DNA of 64,000 nucleotides from Cheiracanthium punctorium. Taxonomy: Eukaryota; Arthropoda; Arachnida; Araneae; Cheiracanthiidae. Each line of letters opens with the position of its first letter. Position 1 is the first letter of the stretch. The stretch covers positions 2,232,001 through 2,296,000 of the forward strand of contig JAWZYV010016058.1 of assembly GCA_038373885.1 (NCBI GenBank), read 5' to 3'. Under the pieces are notes generated by a model, which ran no database searches, was not told the DNA's origin, and saw only the letters and a program-made list of their open reading frames with translations. Shown in pieces: positions 23,540-35,160 of the stretch. The translations under genes were made by a program, and so were the position numbers.

Positions 23540-24335
23540 AAGTACCCGCGCAAACAGCTATAAATCAAATCGAGGTGCGAGTTGCACCAGAATCCTTATC
23601 TTTCTCCCCCTCGAAAATAGAGTGGCCTTTTGTGAGACCCCTCCCCCCCCCCGAAAAAAAGGAAATCACTACGTCCGGCCATCTCTGTAGGGGTCCCTGG
23701 AAAATATGAAAATATGCTACCGCTGGCCCTTTGCGACACCCCAAAAAAACATCACTGGGTCCCAGGGGCGTAGCCAGATGGGGGCTTAGGGGGTTGCAGC
23801 CCCCCCCTGAAATGAGATTCTTTACTTAGCTTACAATTTGATATTTTAACCCCTGTTTGTTAATTGATTATTATAACCCGCCGAAATAAAATCCTGTCTG
23901 CGCTACTGCCCGACCATCTCTATAGGGAGCCCTTCCAAAATATGCTCATGCAGGCTCTTTGCGAGACCCCTCAAAACATTATTGAGTCCGGCCATCTCTG
24001 CAGGGGCCCACTCAAAAATATATTACCATTGGCCTCTTGCGAGACCCCCAAAAAATATCACTAGTTCCAGCCATTGCTGTAAGGGTCCCTCGAAAATATG
24101 CTACCGCTGGCCCATTGCGAGACCCCGAAAAACATCATTTGTCTGGCCATATCTGTAGGGGGCTCTTCGAAAATATGGTATCGCTGACCCTTTGCGAAAC
24201 TGCAGGGTTCCCCTATGATTGTCCCCCTCCCCTCCATTTCACGGGATCAACTCGCCCGTGGATTAAATTCATCCGCGGTGCAATTCGCACTTTTCTCCTT
24301 CCGCCCGGTGCAACTAACTCATTACGCGCATTCCT

Positions 24336-24368
<33 letters not shown>
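23540..24368 (+). repeat. GC-rich minisatellite, about 78-bp unit, ending in poly(A)
   Basis: The TGCGAGACCCC motif recurs at about 23632, 23733, 23961, 24039, 24117 and 24194. Spacing is 77-82 once the inserted hAT-type element is subtracted; the first interval is 101. Units also share GGCCATCTCTGTAGGGG and AAAATATGCTACCGCTGG. The array is bounded by inverted sequences AGGTGCGAGTTGCACC (left, about 23571) and CGGTGCAATTCGCAC (right, about 24277). It ends in 32 A residues (24337-24368). It is much richer in GC than its surroundings. The poly(A) suggests retroposition; the inverted flanks suggest a DNA element. Confidence 0.7.
23763..23908. mobile_element. hAT-type miniature element inside the minisatellite
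   Basis: The left end is CAGGGGCGTAGCCAGATGGG and the right, on the complement, CAGTAGCGCAGACAGGATTT. The same terminal family appears at 52771-52910. It interrupts one minisatellite unit, so it is younger than the array. A clean 8-bp duplication is not visible (CTGGGTCC against CCCGACCA). Confidence 0.7.
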
Positions 24369-24370
<2 letters not shown>

Positions 24371-24710
24371 TTATTCTGAAAAAAAATTATGAGAATGCCA
24401 TAAAAAATTATTCATAATACGTAAAGGAAAGTGAAAGTGTAAGAAAACAAAACTTATGCCTTTCTTATAAAAGGAAACAAATTTTCCATATAAACAAAAT
24501 AAAATTAGCCTACATATGTAACATGAAAGGCTTGAGTGACATTTTAAATTAAATTTCATTAAATTTTACATACAGTCGTATGTGTATTTCATATTTTATA
24601 AGTTTCTCATTTGGCATTCTATAGAATGCCTAGGCAATGTGTGAAGTACTAATTATTTCATACATTGCTGGCTAGTTTTATAGGATGCCGGATTTCATAC
24701 TTTGCGGGTA

Positions 24711-24742
<32 letters not shown>

Positions 24743-24747
24743 ACACA

Positions 24748-24781
<34 letters not shown>

Positions 24782-24795
24782 CTATATGTATATAA
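24711..24795. repeat. Compound (CA)n/(TA)n microsatellite
   Basis: A CA tract with single interruptions passes into a TA tract and then degenerate ATATGTATA sequence. Confidence 0.95.
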
Positions 24796-24799
24796 ATAT

Positions 24800-25471
24800 A
24801 TGCATATATAAACAAAATGTATGTATTTAGCTAGTACATATATTCATTACAGTTTTAAATACCATACTGATATGTAATTGGCTATACCATCTATTTATTA
24901 TTATTTAATAATTTTAATTCTAATTTAATGAATGTACCTGTATGTTAATACTGCCAAATAATATTACACTGCTGTTTCTGGCAACACTTTATAATCTTAA
25001 TTCTACTATTACACATTTGATTTCTGGCAACAACGGTATTTCATTTCTTCATTTTGGCAACATTCTTACAGCAAAATTTGCTGTCTCATGCCATGTGATC
25101 TACATTATTCCTGTTGGGTATGTCTGTTTGCAGTGTTTTTCCATTATTTTGCTTTCAATTTATTTAAGTATTTATTTTCTTGTTATTCTATAGTAGGATT
25201 GGGCCTAAATGTGTGGAGAGAATATCTCTTTTGATATGTCACACAACCTAAATCCTACTATTTTGTGTTCTTTGATTATAATCTTCTGGGTATGGCCCCT
25301 GAAGAATGTCCCAGAGGTTATAATTTCCATTCCATTCATTCTTGTATAATTTGGTTCCTTGTACTTCGAATTTCATACTGTTTGGCCCTCTGATACTGAT
25401 GATATACCTTTTTTTTTACTACGGGGTACGTCATTTTTGCAGTAATATTCTTTGTGTTTTACTTATTAATT

Positions 25472-25472
<1 letters not shown>
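24800..25472. other. No gene recognised; possible retroposon 3' segment
   Basis: Between two CA/TA microsatellites. GGCCCCTGAAGAATGTCCC at about 25292 resembles the end-of-element phrase seen in some retroelement 3' regions, but no reverse transcriptase is present. The open frames here are short and hydrophobic from AT bias. Confidence 0.3.

Positions 25473-25541
<69 letters not shown>
25473..25541. repeat. Compound (CA)n(TA)n microsatellite
   Basis: About 14 CA units followed directly by about 20 TA units. Same order as the tract at 24711, perhaps because both sit in related sequence. Confidence 0.95.
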
Positions 25542-25546
<5 letters not shown>

Positions 25547-26430
25547 GTTTTTTAATTGCGCTTCCAAAAAATATGACATTTTATGGATTTAATATATATT
25601 TTGTTAGCCACTTGTGACCATGGTGGACCTGCACACGTTTTCCTCTTCGCTAATTGCTATCGAATGTACGACCTTTGGTTCAATTCCTCTTAACTCTTCT
25701 AACCTTTGTGACTGTCCCTTCTTTAGCTGTTAAAATTGTAATTTGAAATTAACTATGAACTTGTATGTAGGAACAACTGAGATGAAGCCCAAAAGAGCCA
25801 TACACCTCGAGAACCCTCTCAATCAAACCAAACCAAACCGACGTATATTTTCTAATGTAAAGAATATCCCTTAACATCTATAATACACTTGTGCAACGCA
25901 AAGGTTATTCAGCAAATATAAGTATAATACGGTCAGATAAATATAACAAACTCTGTGTAAATAGAAAAGGTCAGGAAATACTATTGGAGCAACCTCTCAT
26001 GTATAATAGCCGTATTATTGTTATCCAACAAAAGAATGCTTCAGAAGAACTCTGAAAATCCTTCAAATGTCGACATTTCATGTTTGACATCAAAGATAAA
26101 ATTTTATCCCCGTGCACATCTCGAAACGCTGCAAACATTTCATGTGACGATAAAATCGCAGGATAAACGGACTGATGAATCTAGACTAAAATCAAATATC
26201 ATAAAAATCTTCTTTTAAACCACGCAACAAAATACATGAGTACTAAAAAATATTTAGTTTCAGCTATGAGATTCGACAAAAAATCAACAACGAGATTTTG
26301 TGTTTACAATCTCAATTTTATACTTTATAGGTATTTTTATTCTTGGTTTATTCAATTCACAATTGACATTTTTATTTTTTCAAAATGTCAGTCTTCTTCT
26401 TAAAAAATACTGAAAATAGGTTTTGAAGAA
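25542..26430. other. Unclassified segment ending in (AACCA)n-like tail
   Basis: From about 25600 to 25843 the base composition is more even and ends with CAATCAAACCAAACCAAACC, a simple-repeat tail typical of some retroposons. No coding frame is recognised. The rest (to 26430) is plain AT-rich DNA. Confidence 0.3.
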
Positions 26431-26506
26431 TCCCAGCAAACACACACAGGTTCTCTTTTTCTGAACGTTAATAGACGTTCGGAGAACCTGTGTGTGTTTG
26501 CTGGGA
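26431..26506. mobile_element. 76-bp palindromic miniature element, perfect 25-bp arms
   Basis: The arm at 26431-26455 starts TCCCAGCAAACACACACAGG and is exactly complementary over all 25 bases to 26482-26506. The centre holds a second small inverted repeat, GAACGT/ACGTTC. CCCAGCAAAC ends with an ACGTTC centre recall a MITE type found in many invertebrates (from memory, not checked). No target duplication is evident. Confidence 0.85.
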
Positions 26507-27267
26507 TAGTTCCGAAACTACTGTTAGTGCAACATTAAAAAGCCAGCCAAAAATTTTGCAAGTTGATTGAAAAAATAATCAATTTATTTATATAGTTACA
26601 TATTCGGAATATCATCTATTTACTTTATTCCTGATAAAACTGAATGAAATGACAGTACAATGTAAATTTTACTATTTTTATGGAATTTTCTTAAATTAAC
26701 ATTGTCTACGTTTATTTTAAATACTTTTTTTATTCTGAAAACATATCAACTCAACATGATAGATTGCTGAAGTGTGAAGGTACAGCGTTCGGGACTGCCG
26801 CAAGGCTGTCGATCTAAAGATCTGGAGTTTGGGTCAGTTTTCGCCTGATGCAACGTGAATACGCGTTAGAACCTCTTAAAAAGTCCTCGACCAAGGCACC
26901 CCACCTCATGTGCATATGCTCCTTGCGTAGGCTTGCCATAAAACTAAAACTATATCCCACAAAGGAAAGGTCTTTGATAATTAGAAAATTACAGCTATAA
27001 GAATTAGAAAGTTCTGCCTTTATGTTTTATGTACCCTAAAAGAGCAATTTTTTCCGGTAGTACACATAATTATTGATTTAATTTTTAGTATTTCATTAAA
27101 CGAAAATGTATGAATTTTTATAATAATTTAAAACACTAAAAAAATATTCTATCAATAAATTAATAAACCAATAACCTTATTTCATAGTCATTTACCTTTT
27201 AGAGCTTTTTAAAAGACTTCAGTGGGAAAAAATCCAGATTGACCAATTATTACAAAAAAAAAAAAAA
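26507..27267. other. No gene recognised outside SINE copy 3
   Basis: AT-rich flanks of the SINE. An A run of 14 at 27254-27267 borders the next element and may be part of its terminus on the minus strand (a T run). Confidence 0.4.
26758..26946 (+). mobile_element. SINE family A, copy 3
   Basis: Carries TTGCTGAAGTGTGAAGGT, GTTCGGGACTG in the B-box place, GATCTGGAGTTTGGGTC, GCAACGTGAATACGCGTTAG, CTCGACCAAGGCACCCCACC and a final TTGCCATAAAAC. The A-box head is absent, as in copies 1 and 4. Confidence 0.8.
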
Positions 27268-27740
27268 TCTGATGTGTCCAACACATGACTTTCTTGCACG
27301 TCTATTAAATCAAAAATGTTTTTTACGCACTTCCTCTAAACTTATTTGTTTGAAAGATATAAAATATCAATAATAGTAAGATATAGCGATTTCTAGCCAA
27401 ACATTTCGATATCGCCAAGCTGAGTTCAATTTGAAAGATTTCTTTCTGACACTTTATTTGGCGATATTTCACCAAAAGCCGACAAACTTGAAATAGTTTG
27501 CGAGATTTTGGGGATAGCCAAAGTAGTCATTGACCACAGACTTTCAATGAATTGAATGCATCCATACACCTTAATGTATTTAATCATTTGGCTCACCCTG
27601 TAAATAAATTCCCAGTCGATTGCTGTCAAAAAAGATATTGAAAACCGTTAGATATTATAATATAGTTCTAAATACAAAAGTTCAAAATTCTACGGGTTAA
27701 AGTTTTTAGAGTTATACAAAATACGAAATAATTTTTGGCG

Positions 27741-27990
27741 CCAAATTTGGCGATATTTCGGCGAAACTCGTCAATGTCGACGACATTTGGCGAGATATTA
27801 AGCATGGACCAACAATGACAGATTATCGCCACATTTGGCGATATTTCGCCAAAACTCGCCAAGAACGATGACAAATGGCGATACTTTGGGCATGGACCAA
27901 ATGACTGACTATCGCCAAATTTGGCGACATTTCGGCAAAACTCGCCAAGGTCGAGGACAGACGGCGAGATTTTGGGCATGTACCAAACAA
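27741..27990 (-). repeat. GGCGA-rich tandem array, about 87-bp unit
   Basis: CGCCAAATTTGGCGA-type dyads recur at about 27741, 27829 and 27916 (spacing 88 and 86). Each is followed by CTCGCCAA, a GACGA/GAGGACA phrase, GGCGAGAT and GGGCATGGACCAA. Each unit thus contains several GGCGA/TCGCC palindromic pairs. One such unit is present in copy B (about 56420-56490), and diverged fragments occur near 35050 and 40785. Repetitive short peptides in minus-strand frames come from this array. Confidence 0.8.
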
Positions 27991-28192
27991 TGACTGTCTA
28001 CAATTGTATTATATTGAAGATGTCCATAGACATTAAAGTACTGAAATTCTTTTCGGGGGTCCTGTAAATAAACTCTCCAGTAGATTTTAACCAAAAATCG
28101 AGATGCACAACTAGATGTTACAACAATCTTATATATGAAATTTCATAATAGTTTTTGAGATTTGAGTGTTAAATATGCACACACGTACACAA

Positions 28193-28218
28193 AAAAGTCG
28201 CCAAGCTTGGCGACTTTT
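28193..28218. repeat. Perfect 26-bp palindrome
   Basis: The half site AAAAGTCGCCAAG is repeated as its exact complement around a central AAGCTT. It lies within copy A, between the two arrays, and uses the same TCGCC/GGCGA words. Confidence 0.95.
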
Positions 28219-28482
28219 GGCATAGTTCTTGAGGGTGGCACGTGACCGTGGTCGGACCATTACCTAACTTATGTGGTAGGACGGTATTGTGCTTGAAATG
28301 GATGAATCTCCTAAAATTGCCATTGACCGTAATGTATTGGAAATCTTTTGAGTGTTCCTGTAGCAGAACTGTAAATGATAAAGACACTTTTTTTAATGGA
28401 GAAATTCATTTTCTAACTCTTTACAGCATATATCACTTCTGAGTCGTTTGAAATAGCCCAATACCTCTAAAAAACGCTTTGA

Positions 28483-29000
28483 TGAATTTCGGCCCATAGA
28501 GCGTAATGTATTTCGAATCTTTTAGGCGGTTCTGTAGATAAACTATCCAGTCGAATGGAACCGAAAGGGGAGGTGCACAACTAGATGTTACAAAATTCCT
28601 AAATATAAAGTTTCAACATTCTACGCCTCATAGTTTTTGAGATATGCGAGTTTAATGAATTTCGGCCCATTGAGCGTAATGTATTTCGAATGTTTTGGGC
28701 GGTGCTGTAGATAAACTATCCAATCGAATGGAACCAAAAGGGGAGGTGCACAACTAGATGTTACAACTATCCAAAATATGAAGTTTCGACATTCTACGCC
28801 TAATAGTTTTTGAGATATGCGAGTTTAATGAATTTCGGCCCATAGAGCGTAATGTATTTCGAATCTTTTGTGCGGTCCTGTACATAAACTATTCATTCGA
28901 TTGCGACCAAAAGGGGAGGTGCACAACTAGATCATAGAACAATCCTAAATATCAAATCTCAACATTCTACGACCCATAGTTTTTGAGATATGCGAGTTAC
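28483..29000 (-). repeat. Tandem array, about 173-bp unit, three close copies
   Basis: TGAATTTCGGCCCAT starts at about 28483, 28655 and 28829 (spacing 172 and 174). Shared phrases are GAGCGTAATGTATTTCGAAT, GGGGAGGTGCACAACTAGAT and TAGTTTTTGAGATATGCGAG. More diverged units lie between 27990 and 28483. The same length and a recognisable relation recur in the array at 46135-46680. Confidence 0.9.
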
Positions 29001-29207
29001 ATACATACGTACGTACGTACAGACGGCATGGGAAAACTGACCACAATAAACTCGCCGCTGGTCAAAATGAGTTGCAGACGCGTTAATACGATCGTGCATG
29101 CTAGCCTACGATGAGATGCATCGAAAAAATTCTTAAAATTAAATTTAGAGGTAGTCAAAATCGGATTTTTTGTCGAAATTTGGCCCCCAAAATTTTTCGG
29201 GATCACA

Positions 29208-29238
29208 TTACTTCCTTATACTACGTACAAGGAAGTAA
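29208..29238. repeat. Terminal hairpin of copy A
   Basis: TTACTTCCTT (29208-29217) and AAGGAAGTAA (29229-29238) are exact complements with an 11-base loop. The corresponding hairpin in copy B (55746-55774) also has an 11-base loop. Confidence 0.9.
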
Positions 29239-29239
29239 T

Positions 29240-30725
29240 AAGATTCAAGGCTAGAATAACAAGACATTCTATTAACAACAGGATAAAGCACGTTAATGTA
29301 ATTGACAGGATTTTATATTGAAAATAAATATGAAATGAAAATTTATCTGAAAAATCAGTGATATCAAATGGTATTCACAAAACGAAATAAATAAAGTAAA
29401 ATAAAACATACAAGTAATTTATATTTTTGATGTAAGTATTTCTAAAAAAAAAAGCTTAAGTGTCACATGAATGAATATATGAATGTTTATGTAGAACCAT
29501 ATACGGACTATTAGTTCTGCATCAGTGATTGAAAGAAACTGCAGACGACTGATATATTTTAATTCTGTTTTTGAGATTTTAGTTGCTAAGCAACAGCGAG
29601 TTATAGTTGAGATTAGTTCTGTTCTTTCCTATCATATAAAGATTGACTTAAAAATGCTGTAGTAATAGTAACTTTTTTGATCTTTTAAAGGTGTAATTTG
29701 GCGTAGGTTTCTTTTGAATTCCGGAAACGAATGCTATATACAATTCTAAACCGAAATAGTTCTTTAATCTTCTACATCAATAAATATTTAACGAAAGGCC
29801 CCATTTACATTGCTATGTTTATTTATTATATTATTTTAGTCATTACTATCCATTCAAGTATAGTTCCATAAGGTTTTTTTCAAATTTGATTTTTAAAAAT
29901 CGGTCTTTTCCCCTATTTTTATTTTTCAACTGTGCTTTCATAATTCATATCAACTGTACTTTTTTAAACCATTCATGTCTGATTATTTATTTAAATTTTT
30001 TATTTGGAATAATAAATAGTTTGAAATTAACGTGCATGACACTTATTTTTTAAAGTGTAACATCCTAATGTTTTTAATTACGGTTTTAGTTTTTCTCATT
30101 CGAGATTTCATTTCCCCCAAGATAATTAACATAGCTTTCAAACAAATGGATGCGATAATATCTAATTTAAGATTTTTTTTTGCATATAAAAGTTGACACA
30201 TATATTTTTAGCATATTTTATTTTCTAGATTGAAATTTCACTTCCAGTTTAAATACATTTTTGACAAATTTTGAGAATGACACCATCTACTGCTAAATGT
30301 GTCCAAGATTTTATAAGTTTTGGAAACTTAAAAATCCGAAATATACAAACCTGTTCAAGTAAACTGAGCGTTTTCAGTTTTAAAACGTATTACATGATTT
30401 GAAGGTAAATAAAGAGCTTGCTTCTAAATTTGTTTCATCATTTCATTCAAGGCCCCTAGATAGATAATTTTATAACTTATATTAACCAAAATGTCCATAT
30501 ATTGAATTTTCTAAAGCTCAGGATCGTATTTGATCATATCTAGCTGACATCACGTACATTTGATTTATTTATTTATTTATTTTTCATTTGAAAGATATCA
30601 TTAAACATAACTTACAGTGAAACAAATTTTATAAATCTAAGGATATCATTTAAATGAGTTTCATTTCATTTTCACCATTGTAAAGACCGATCAATATGTT
30701 CGAAGGGATAAAGGTCTGAACTTTG
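29240..30725. other. No gene recognised
   Basis: AT-rich, with an (ATTT)n tract at about 30560-30583. No repeats shared with the rest of the window were noticed. Confidence 0.45.
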
Positions 30726-30916
30726 ATAGATGGCTGAAGTGTGAAGGTCCAAGGTTCTGGTCTACATCGTTGCTGTCGATCTAACGGTCTGGTGTTTTGG
30801 ACTGTTTTTCGCTAGATGTAACGTGGATGCGCATTAAAACACTTTATAAAATCAGTAGCCGGCGGCATTAATCCATTTGGCGGATAACCTTAGTCTGGTT
30901 TGCCTTAACAAAACTG
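30726..30916 (+). mobile_element. SINE family A, copy 4
   Basis: Carries AGATGGCTGAAGTGTGAAGG, GATCTAACGGTCTGGTG, GATGTAACGTGGATGCGCAT and GGTTTGCCTTAAC. It is the most diverged copy in the middle (the CTCGACCAAGGCACCC block is not recognisable). Confidence 0.75.
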
Positions 30917-33900
30917 AAACACAAATATAAGCTTACTCCTACCTTAACAGACAGAAATCTTGTATTTATAACGCTCTTTTAAAATATTCCTCTTCCACGA
31001 ATTTTCATTTTCCCAAGTCGTTATACTGACCATAGGAACCTTAATATAATTTGAACCTGCGAAAAATATATCTTATTAAATTCTGATCATAAAACTACAA
31101 ATATCTTTGTAAAAACAATTTCATTTAACTATTAAAAATTCATTAGTTTAAAATACATTCTTTTTCCGCTGTTCAATCTTTGCTTCGTCTAGACCATACA
31201 TCATATTCTTTGTACTACAGTGAAATATGCGAGAGTTAGGGATTTGGGACTGCGTCAATACTCAGTTCCTCAATTCAAAATTTGTATCGTATTATTCTTC
31301 AGTCCTTTCTTCATTTAACAAAAAAAATATTTAAAAAATATACATTTGGAATTTTTACATTCAATTAAATTATTTAATTTTCTCTTTATCTTTTAATTTA
31401 TTAAATTACAATAATTAAAAAATTCTTATTAAAAAATTATGTTTAATAACATAGGCATCCATTTTTTCATTTTTGTCCATCCCTTATAGCGCATTCCTTC
31501 AAAAAAAGTGTTGTAATTTAAAAGTACAAAATAATAACATATGTTCAAAATGTTTTTATGGTACTCTAAAGATTCCCGAGATTCTTTGACCGTGCGAATT
31601 ATAGTGATCATCATTATTACAACAGATTGGATATAATCAGGTAATAAAATTCCAGAAACAGAATCAAGAATCTTTATTGAAAAATGTTTTTAAAATGTAT
31701 TGAAAAATGTTTTTAAAATGTATTGAAAAATGTTTTTAAAATGTTTTGAAATTTGGACTTAAATAACTTAACAATATAGTCTTTTAAATTATCTGATTTT
31801 TCTATTTGTAATTGCAGAAGAAATAAACTTTTTACATCAAAAAGTGGGGAAAAGTTCTCTCTGAATATAAGTTAGTTATAATATTTATTATAGTTTCATT
31901 TTCATATTTAGAAGTAATGCGTTTATGAAATTAAAATAATATTTACATCATATATCTAAAACACTTTCATTATGGTGTTAGCGCACTTCAAATGGTACAT
32001 TTTCCTGCAATGTATGTATACCAGTTGGTCATTACGCGAATGTAATAATGCCCTTTCACATTGTTCGCGATACATCAATGTTATTACCTTGATGATCAAC
32101 AGTTCTGACATTGCATTATGCATAGGAACAATTGTGATATTCTGAGTGCATGCTATTTCAAAGAAGTGTTGATAAAAGGGAATCTAGCAAATCAAGAGTT
32201 TTAAATGCAATTTTCATTTATTAATATGGGATGACCAAAAATACGAAACAAACAACAAAGTTAAAATTGAAAACAAGAAAAGTAAAAAGCTATATACATT
32301 TTTTAAATTTTATATATCAATTAGAATACATTTTAAATGATAGAGGGTCACGTTTGGACATTCTTTATAGACACATTTTTATTTAAAGTGTTTTGTTAGA
32401 AAATGACTGAATTTTATTTATCATAGGAGCCGAAAATTTACAGATTCAAAGAAATTAACTTTTTTTATTCAAACCTTCTTTTATAGGGATACTTTTGGTT
32501 AAAAAATGAAGTTAAATTATGAAGAGTATTTGTCAAAATCTAAACCTGTCTATATTTAATAAATAAAAAATAAATTTACCAATTACATTTTATTTAATTA
32601 ATACAATTTTATTATTTAAAAAAATTCATTGCCATCAAAATTGATATTCATGCTTGTTTAAAACATATACAGAGTCCTTCCAGCTAGGTTTGGCAATACT
32701 GTGGGTCTTTTGATTCCTTCAAAATATTCTTAAAATCCACAAAACTGATATTTGATACCTCTGGAAAATCAAATTTTTTATTGCTTTTTTCTGATCTAGG
32801 AATGTAACGTAAAACTCTGTTTTATCGTAGAACTGAAAATTCAGTTTGAGCAACGTTGTATCGTAATTCTTTTTATATGAATCGCCTCTGGAGTGAAATT
32901 ATCAACTTGCATATTTTTTGTGACAAGCTTTTTACTCTGGATTTTCAATATCACTCAAAATCTGTTCAGTGGTATCTCTTCACAGAAAGTTTAGCATTAC
33001 AATAATTTACTCAATTAGGCTCACGAATACGAATAAAAATTCTTATATGCTAAAGCTAAACCCTTCATTTAAATATCAAATGATTAGTTAAAATTATTAA
33101 GGGTTATAAAGTATATCAAAAAATGCTTATAACTTTTTAGTCTTAAATTTAGATTAAGAAAAAGAGAGATAAATGTAAAATGAATCAATTTTTCAAAGAA
33201 TACTGTAAGCAATAGCATACTGGTATATAAATTAAAATGTAACATTTATTCCAAGGGATATATTTAGTGCTCAAAAGTGGACTTCTCAGAATAATAACGG
33301 TTTCTTTATGCCATAAATACTTACTCCATTATATTACAAGCATTATTATATCAGCTTATGTATAAATATTACCATAAATTTAATTATCTGAATAATTTTT
33401 AAAGTATCACTAACTGTAACACAAATTTATTTTGTTCACTTAATCTATTTAAGAACTACAGCAAATATACTAGGATTCTACAAACTGCCAAACATTTCAT
33501 TACAGAAACAAGCTGCACTAGCGCCGAACAAAAATGTACAGTAAAATCTAGAAAAATATAACTTTATTCATAAACTAAGTGTTAGTTATAAAAAACCAAG
33601 CCATTCATGTAAAAGTAGTATGAGCTTTAATCCAGTAACAAAGTGACTACTTTCAAGTTTTATAGAAACTTTCCGAAACTTTTCTGCTTTTTCCACGAAC
33701 TGTTTAATGATCAAGTATCCATAATCAATGATTTTTACCCACAGTTTTCATATTATCTTAATTTTTTTACATTTATATGCTATTCCACGGCGATTTTCCT
33801 TAAAAATCTTTGCATTAGTTATTCGACTGGAATTCGGTTAGATGGCAAGTTTTTCTTTAATCACTACTTTTCATAATAATAATAATACACATGCTACTAA

Positions 33901-35049
33901 ACGATTACTCCATGGTCGGAATTATAATTATTATCTCTTAGCTTTCAGGTAAAACAACTAATATTCTCTTAATAGTTAACTATTAAGCTCTTACACCTTG
34001 TAACATTTGATGCAGAAATAACACACGTCAATTAGAGCAAACCACTTAAACAGTAAGTACTAAAGTAATTACTTGGAAGTCTCCACAGAGTTGGTATACA
34101 ATAATTGCTTCATCGTGTAAGCCTAAGCCCTGTAGAAAGTGTTAATGGAAATATTTAGCAAATGGTTAAAAAGAAATATCTTACAGTTTACTGTTTATGT
34201 AGCAAAGCAGGAGTTGCTTTCGAATATTACTTTAACATGAAAAAGAGCAATTTTTAACGAACAAATACAGGACTAAAGAAGTGCACGTATCAGTAAATTG
34301 AAGATCTTTTTTTTTCCGTGTTGGTTACCGCCATTAAAGAAAATCGGTAACAGATTAAGAGTGTATGTCGAAGAAACAAATTCTGCCTCATGGTTTTCGT
34401 ACATAAATTACAATACACTAATTGCATCAGGGAATTGAAAAAAAATCAGGATGATTCTTTATATGTTGCACTACATACTCAAATAAGTCTAAAAACGGTG
34501 TCTTTAATGCTGCTTCTTAAAAAAAACTCTTAAACATGGAATTGCACAGAAGTTTTTGTAAGAGTGACTTTTTCTGCAAAATTATCGGTTTTTAAGACAT
34601 TTTTCAAAAAGTTTCGCGATACAGGTTTATTGTTTATTTCAGCGTATTATACAACTTGTATAAAGACATTCTAGAAATTATGAAGAGCACTTATTATTCA
34701 CTTATTATTTTTTTGTATTTATGTACCAAAGTCACATGATTTTTAGGAAATACACTATTAAATTAAAAAAAGTTGAAATTATCGATGATTCTCCTATCTT
34801 CTCGAGAATGTTGTTTCCCCCTAGGCTGTACGAAAATCACCCATTATATGGGTAGCAAAGCATGAATATAGAGAAACATTTATGCTTTTCAAGAAAACTC
34901 TTCCAGCACAGCAATATACTGCATATTATTTGCTCTTAATATCGTCTTATTGAACTAACACCGCATACTGTCAACTATTTAGGCAATTGGTTTAAAATTA
35001 TGCTTCTTTCCGATTTTCTAATGATACAATCGTTACCATAGTAAAATAG
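30917..35049. other. No gene recognised; one short tandem repeat
   Basis: AT-rich throughout. The 23-bp tandem repeat at 31676-31744 is listed separately. No coding frame over 80 codons. Confidence 0.45.
31676..31744. repeat. Three perfect 23-bp tandem units
   Basis: ATTGAAAAATGTTTTTAAA plus ATGT, three times in a row without visible change, so recent. Confidence 0.9.
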
Positions 35050-35160
35050 CAAGGTTTGGAAACTTCTCGCCAAATATAAAAGATATTGCAGCAATGGATT
35101 CAGTTTTGGGAACTTGCCGATAAATCGCCGAAATTAGCCAACCTTGGAGACTTTTTATTT
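35050..35160. repeat. Diverged GGCGA-type fragment
   Basis: TTCTCGCCAAATATAAAAG, CCGATAAATCGCCGAAATTAG and CCAACCTTGG resemble the GGCGA module of the unnamed family. Too diverged to align with confidence. Confidence 0.35.

Larger units (their letters stand above)
27268..29239 (-). mobile_element. Unnamed hairpin-headed repeat with tandem arrays, copy A
   Basis: On the minus strand the order is: a terminal hairpin at 29208-29238; a leader with GTGATCCCGAAAAATTTTGG and CGATTTTGACTACCTCTAAA; a CATTTTGACC segment; ACGTACGTACGTATG; then about 173-bp units; then a GGCGA-rich array; then a tail with TTGGCTAGAAATCGCTATAT and GACGTGCAAGAAAGTCATG; and a last small hairpin ATGTGT/ACACAT (27272-27286) by a T run. 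The copy at 55744-56960 matches at both ends and in order, so these are real element limits of about 1.97 and 1.22 kb. No coding capacity. Possibly a Helentron-associated non-autonomous type; unproven. Confidence 0.75.

Noticed and set aside
27668..27979. Minus-strand frame with repeated ISPNVA/FGEIS-like peptide phrases
   Set aside because: The peptide repeats are the translation of the GGCGA array; the phrases change frame-dependent residues freely and there is no conserved protein pattern.
29208..29238. Hammerhead-type ribozyme at the element head
   Set aside because: The hairpin lacks the CTGATGA and GAAA core expected of a hammerhead.
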